DNA of 64,000 nucleotides from assembly GCA_036337015.1 (NCBI GenBank), contig JAYZEZ010000006.1:62001-126000 (forward strand). Reading direction: 5' to 3'. Position numbers and translations under genes: made by a program. Positions within the stretch are counted from its first letter, which is position 1; every line of letters begins with the position of its first letter. Below are positions 61,626 through 64,000 of the stretch, in pieces. This stretch comes from Casp-alpha2 sp036337015. GTDB taxonomy: Bacteria; Pseudomonadota; Alphaproteobacteria; Rhodospirillales; Casp-alpha2. The notes beneath the pieces are model-generated. The model worked only from the letters and a program-made list of their open reading frames with translations, had not been told where the DNA came from and ran no database searches.

Positions 61626-61951
61626 TAATTTCTCCTTTTGTGTCCTTTAAGAATCACTATGTCATCTTTGTACCCGTAGTTGAGCATCAGCATAGCTCTT
61701 TCCTCGAGCAAATCTGGGTCGATGGATCTTGGTTTCATGAGGTTGACGCGATGCTCAATCTCTTGGCGCTCAGAATGAGTGCGTTCCATGATTTTTTTAG
61801 CTAATGCTGTTCTTTGTTTAATCTTCCACCAAGCAAGAAGACCTCTATCACCATTAGCAAAATGGTAAGTAAAGTAACTAACAGCTAATACACCTAATAA
61901 TGGTCCTACGATGAAACGTAGGCGAGCACGAAATTCTTGTAATAAATGCAT
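61625..61951 (-). CDS. ftsB: Septum formation initiator FtsB/DivIC
   Basis: 108-residue divisome protein with one membrane helix (RFIVGPLLGVLAVSYFTYHFANG, about residue 11-33) and a periplasmic coiled coil (ALAKKIMERTHSERQEIEHRVNLM), ending in IDPDLLEERAMLMLNYGYKDDIVIL. The length and the position between eno and pdhA are typical. It helps recruit FtsI/FtsW with FtsL and FtsQ. Confidence 0.92.
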   Translation of the reverse strand: MHLLQEFRARLRFIVGPLLGVLAVSYFTYHFANGDRGLLAWWKIKQRTALAKKIMERTHSERQEIEHRVNLMKPRSIDPDLLEERAMLMLNYGYKDDIVILKGHKRRN

Positions 61952-61997
61952 GGACTGTGGGCCCTGGTTCTCTTTGTTATTTTCTTAATTCACAGTC
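61952..61997 (-). promoter_or_regulatory. Stem abutting the ftsB start codon
   Basis: GGACTGTG (61952-61959) and CACAGTCC (61990-61997) are perfect 8-base arms; on the minus strand the 3' arm touches the ATG of ftsB directly. The folded leader would bury the ribosome entry region. Possible translational control of ftsB and the coupled ABM genes. Confidence 0.4.
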
Positions 61998-62278
61998 CCA
62001 ACCCATATCTATCAATGCATGAAAATTATTAATAAGTAGTTAGCAAAAATACAGAGCTAACTTACTTGATAATTAGTAATAAAAAATTTATTGAAATTTT
62101 TTATTATTAGGAAGGTTAGATTCTTAAAATTATACTAAGCCAGCTTAGATATTTATAAGGAAGGTTGTTAGGAGTACACTTAATACCTACTCCTAGCTCC
62201 ATAACGTACCTTTTACATAAGCTTATTTATTCTTAGTGTTTTATTGGTTCAATATCCCTCTGGGATATTGCAATATTT
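61998..62278 (+). ncRNA. Candidate structured RNA in the ftsB-ppiC gap
   Basis: The gap between ftsB and ppiC has no supported gene but is dense in perfect hairpins: 62077-62106 (13-base arms, 4-base loop), 62135-62148 (CTAAGC/GCTTAG), 62169-62195 (TAGGAGTA/TACTCCTA) and 62250-62270 (CAATATCCC/GGGATATTG, 3-base loop) with a T-run just after it. GGAAGGTT occurs twice (62110, 62159). Read on the plus strand it would be a short RNA ending in a good terminator. It matches no RNA family I recognise; 3' UTR structure of ppiC is the alternative. Confidence 0.35.
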
Positions 62279-62280
62279 TT
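62250..62280 (+). terminator. Terminator-like hairpin
   Basis: CAATATCCC and GGGATATTG pair perfectly over a TCT loop; CAATATTTTT follows on the plus strand. It lies immediately after the ppiC stop and so may also protect the 3' end of that message from the opposite strand, where a T-tract is absent. Confidence 0.5.
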
Positions 62281-62578
62281 ATTCTGTTCTTTGAATTAGA
62301 TGATAGCCAAAACTTGTTTCTACTACACTGCTAGTTGACCCAATTTCAAGATCAAAGGCGGCTTTTTCAAACTCTGGAACCATTGCTCCTTTTCCAAAAA
62401 AACCAAGATCGCCACCATTAGATCCTGAAGGGCAATCTGAATTTTCTCTAGCTAATTCAGCAAAGTCGCTACCTTCTTCTAAATCGCTAATTAAACTTTC
62501 GATAGCTTTTAAAGCATCCTCTTTTGAACGCGATTTAATATCGACTAAAATATGTGATGCTCGAATTTCATTAGGCAT
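62279..62578 (-). CDS. Small PpiC-type peptidyl-prolyl isomerase
   Basis: 99-residue protein consisting only of a parvulin domain. EIRASHILVDIKSRSKEDALKAI, FAELARENSDCPSGSNGGDLGFFGKGAMVPEFEKAAFDLEIG and TSFGYHLIQRTE are the standard parvulin elements. No signal peptide, so it is cytoplasmic. Size and domain match E. coli PpiC. It is downstream of eno. Confidence 0.93.
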   Translation of the reverse strand: MPNEIRASHILVDIKSRSKEDALKAIESLISDLEEGSDFAELARENSDCPSGSNGGDLGFFGKGAMVPEFEKAAFDLEIGSTSSVVETSFGYHLIQRTE

Positions 62579-62663
62579 ATGTCGTTCCTTTTTATTTTGT
62601 GTTGAAATTGTTAATTTTGATTATCACTATCAACTAATGTAAGAGTTTTTAGCTGGTAAAAAC

Positions 62664-63956
62664 TTATAAATTGTGAGCCTTTGTCTTAATTGCTTCACGT
62701 CCAGCGTATTTAGATGCTGGGCCAAGTTCTTCATCTATACGTATTAGCTGATTGTATTTTGCAAGTCGATCTGTGCGACTTAGTGAGCCAGTTTTGATTT
62801 GCCCTGCGTTTGTTGCTACAGCAATATCGGAAATTGTTGTATCCTCTGTTTCCCCTGAGCGATGAGAAATTACAGTGTTATAGGATGCTTTTTGTGCCAT
62901 TTCTATGGTTTGCAGAGTTTCAGTTAAAGTTCCAATCTGATTGACTTTTATAAGTATAGAGTTAGCAACGCCTTTTTTTATACCTTCAGCTAGTCTTTCA
63001 GGATTGGTTACGAAAAGGTCATCACCAACTAATTGTACTTTATCTCCTATTGCGTCTGTTAATTCTTTCCAGCCGGCCCAGTCATCCTCATCCAAACCAT
63101 CTTCAATTGATACGATAGGATATTTGCTCACAAGATTTTCATAATATTTAACCATACCATTGCTATCTAGAGATTTTCCTTCACCAGCAAGCTCATATTT
63201 TCCATTTCTGTAAAATTCGCTCGATGCTGAATCTAACCCAAGAACAACGTCGTCACCTGGCCTATATCCTGCCCCCTCTATTGCTTTAAGAATAAAGTCT
63301 AGTGCTTCAGTTGCACTTTTTAAACCTGGAGCGAAACCGCCTTCGTCTCCAACATTGGTACTATGATTTTTGTCGGATAGATTCTTTTTTAATGTTTGAA
63401 AAATTTCAGAACCGTAACGTATAGCTTCTGCAATATTGTCAGCTCCAATGGGGAGTATCATAAATTCTTGTATATCAATTGGGTTGTCGGCGTGTGCGCC
63501 TCCATTAATGATATTCATCATTGGTAGAGGAAGAAGATTGACATGTGTTCCTCCAATGTAACGATAAAGTGGTTGTCCAGATTCTATAGCCGCAGCATTT
63601 GCACACGCCAAACTAACGCCAAGTATCGCATTGGCGCCAAGGCGACTTTTATTATCAGTTCCATCTAGGCCTATCATAGTGTGGTCTATCAGAAATTGAT
63701 CTTCGACATCAAATCCTGATAGCGATTCAAAAATTTCCCTATTTACAGACTCTATCGCAGCTAAAACACCCTTTCCATTGTACCGATCTTTATCTAAATC
63801 ACGAATTTCAACAGCTTCATACTTACCTGTGGAGGCTCCTGAAGGAACTGCGGCTCTTCCCAGAACACCTGTTTCAAGGGTCACATCCACCTCAACTGTC
63901 GGGTTGCCACGGCTATCAATGATCTCGCGGGCAAAAATATCAATAATGGCAGTCAT
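62664..63956 (-). CDS. eno: Enolase
   Basis: Converts 2-phosphoglycerate to phosphoenolpyruvate; also an RNA degradosome partner in some bacteria. 430 residues. AREIIDSRGNPTVEVDV, NIINGGAHADNPIDIQEFMILP, GDEGGFAPGL, VSIEDGLDEDDWAGW, LVGDDLFVTN, ILIKVNQIGTLTE and ISHRSGETEDTTI with the catalytic Lys and metal Asp/Glu are intact. Full length within the window. Confidence 0.97.
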   Translation of the reverse strand: MTAIIDIFAREIIDSRGNPTVEVDVTLETGVLGRAAVPSGASTGKYEAVEIRDLDKDRYNGKGVLAAIESVNREIFESLSGFDVEDQFLIDHTMIGLDGTDNKSRLGANAILGVSLACANAAAIESGQPLYRYIGGTHVNLLPLPMMNIINGGAHADNPIDIQEFMILPIGADNIAEAIRYGSEIFQTLKKNLSDKNHSTNVGDEGGFAPGLKSATEALDFILKAIEGAGYRPGDDVVLGLDSASSEFYRNGKYELAGEGKSLDSNGMVKYYENLVSKYPIVSIEDGLDEDDWAGWKELTDAIGDKVQLVGDDLFVTNPERLAEGIKKGVANSILIKVNQIGTLTETLQTIEMAQKASYNTVISHRSGETEDTTISDIAVATNAGQIKTGSLSRTDRLAKYNQLIRIDEELGPASKYAGREAIKTKAHNL

Positions 63957-64000
63957 GGAAGCACTCTCCAGTGATTATTCTATTTTAATTGGATTCTTTT

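Overview
The window looks like a chromosomal piece of a low-GC alphaproteobacterium (by eye mid-30s % GC), most like the free-living, probably marine, Rhodospirillales-type lineages. The evidence is gene content and order: the yceD-rpmF-plsX-fabH-ihfA-merR-tRNA-Pro block, the nrdR-rib-nusB-thiL block, the rpoZ-rsh-pdxJ-acpS-lepB-rnc-era-recO block, a fused ispDF, a pdhB with its own lipoyl domain, MucR/Ros, a UQCC-type cytochrome bc1 chaperone, a potassium-independent proton pyrophosphatase and the ftsB-pdhA-pdhB-pdhC-lpd-lipA-ratA run. I cannot name a genus.

Layout. 1-3.3 kb: 3' part of ispDF, cutA, two unknown genes and a CDGSH-like mini-protein. 3.3-11.5 kb: accessory region on the minus strand. 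Its core is a zinc-homeostasis island: zur, an LbtU-type outer-membrane porin, a DUF3299 protein, a His-rich DUF2796 (ZrgA-like) protein, CbtB, CbtA and an ABC ATPase/permease pair, with near-palindromic Zur boxes before the porin and the DUF2796 gene. A MORN-repeat gene and a PhyH dioxygenase follow. 11.6-12.5 kb: a strikingly GC-rich islet (HAD hydrolase plus a helicase-associated-domain scrap) abutting tRNA-Pro. 12.6-17.7 kb: fatty-acid/L32/IHF block and bamE with a decayed partial copy behind it. 17.8-32.4 kb: hppA, a FliL-like protein, thiL, nusB, riboflavin genes, nrdR, glyA, rpiB, mucR, hemB, a CoA-transferase and bpt. 32.4-46.9 kb: parC, cspA, recO-era-rnc-lepB-acpS-pdxJ, rsh, rpoZ, folK, a NYN protein, a family-5 uracil-DNA glycosylase, smpB and dapA. 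47-54 kb: slt, threonine dehydratase, a bactofilin/M23 peptidase pair, pgpA, cinA and a TSUP permease. 54-64 kb: ratA, lipA, the pyruvate dehydrogenase operon, two tandem ABM-fold genes coupled to ftsB, a small parvulin and eno.

Most of the window is housekeeping. The strongest biological story is the zinc island: the Zur repressor sits next to operators that overlap the porin and zrgA promoters. The operon behind zrgA carries CbtAB, usually annotated as a cobalt transporter, which suggests that here it moves zinc. Other points of interest are the foreign islet at tRNA-Pro, a structured intergenic region before eno/ppiC that could encode an RNA, a large palindrome at the pdhA promoter, an ABM-fold gene pair inserted into the ftsB-pdhA junction, and a RibB protein whose GTP-cyclohydrolase domain has lost its zinc cysteines. 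I found no CRISPR array, prophage, intact transposase or rRNA operon.
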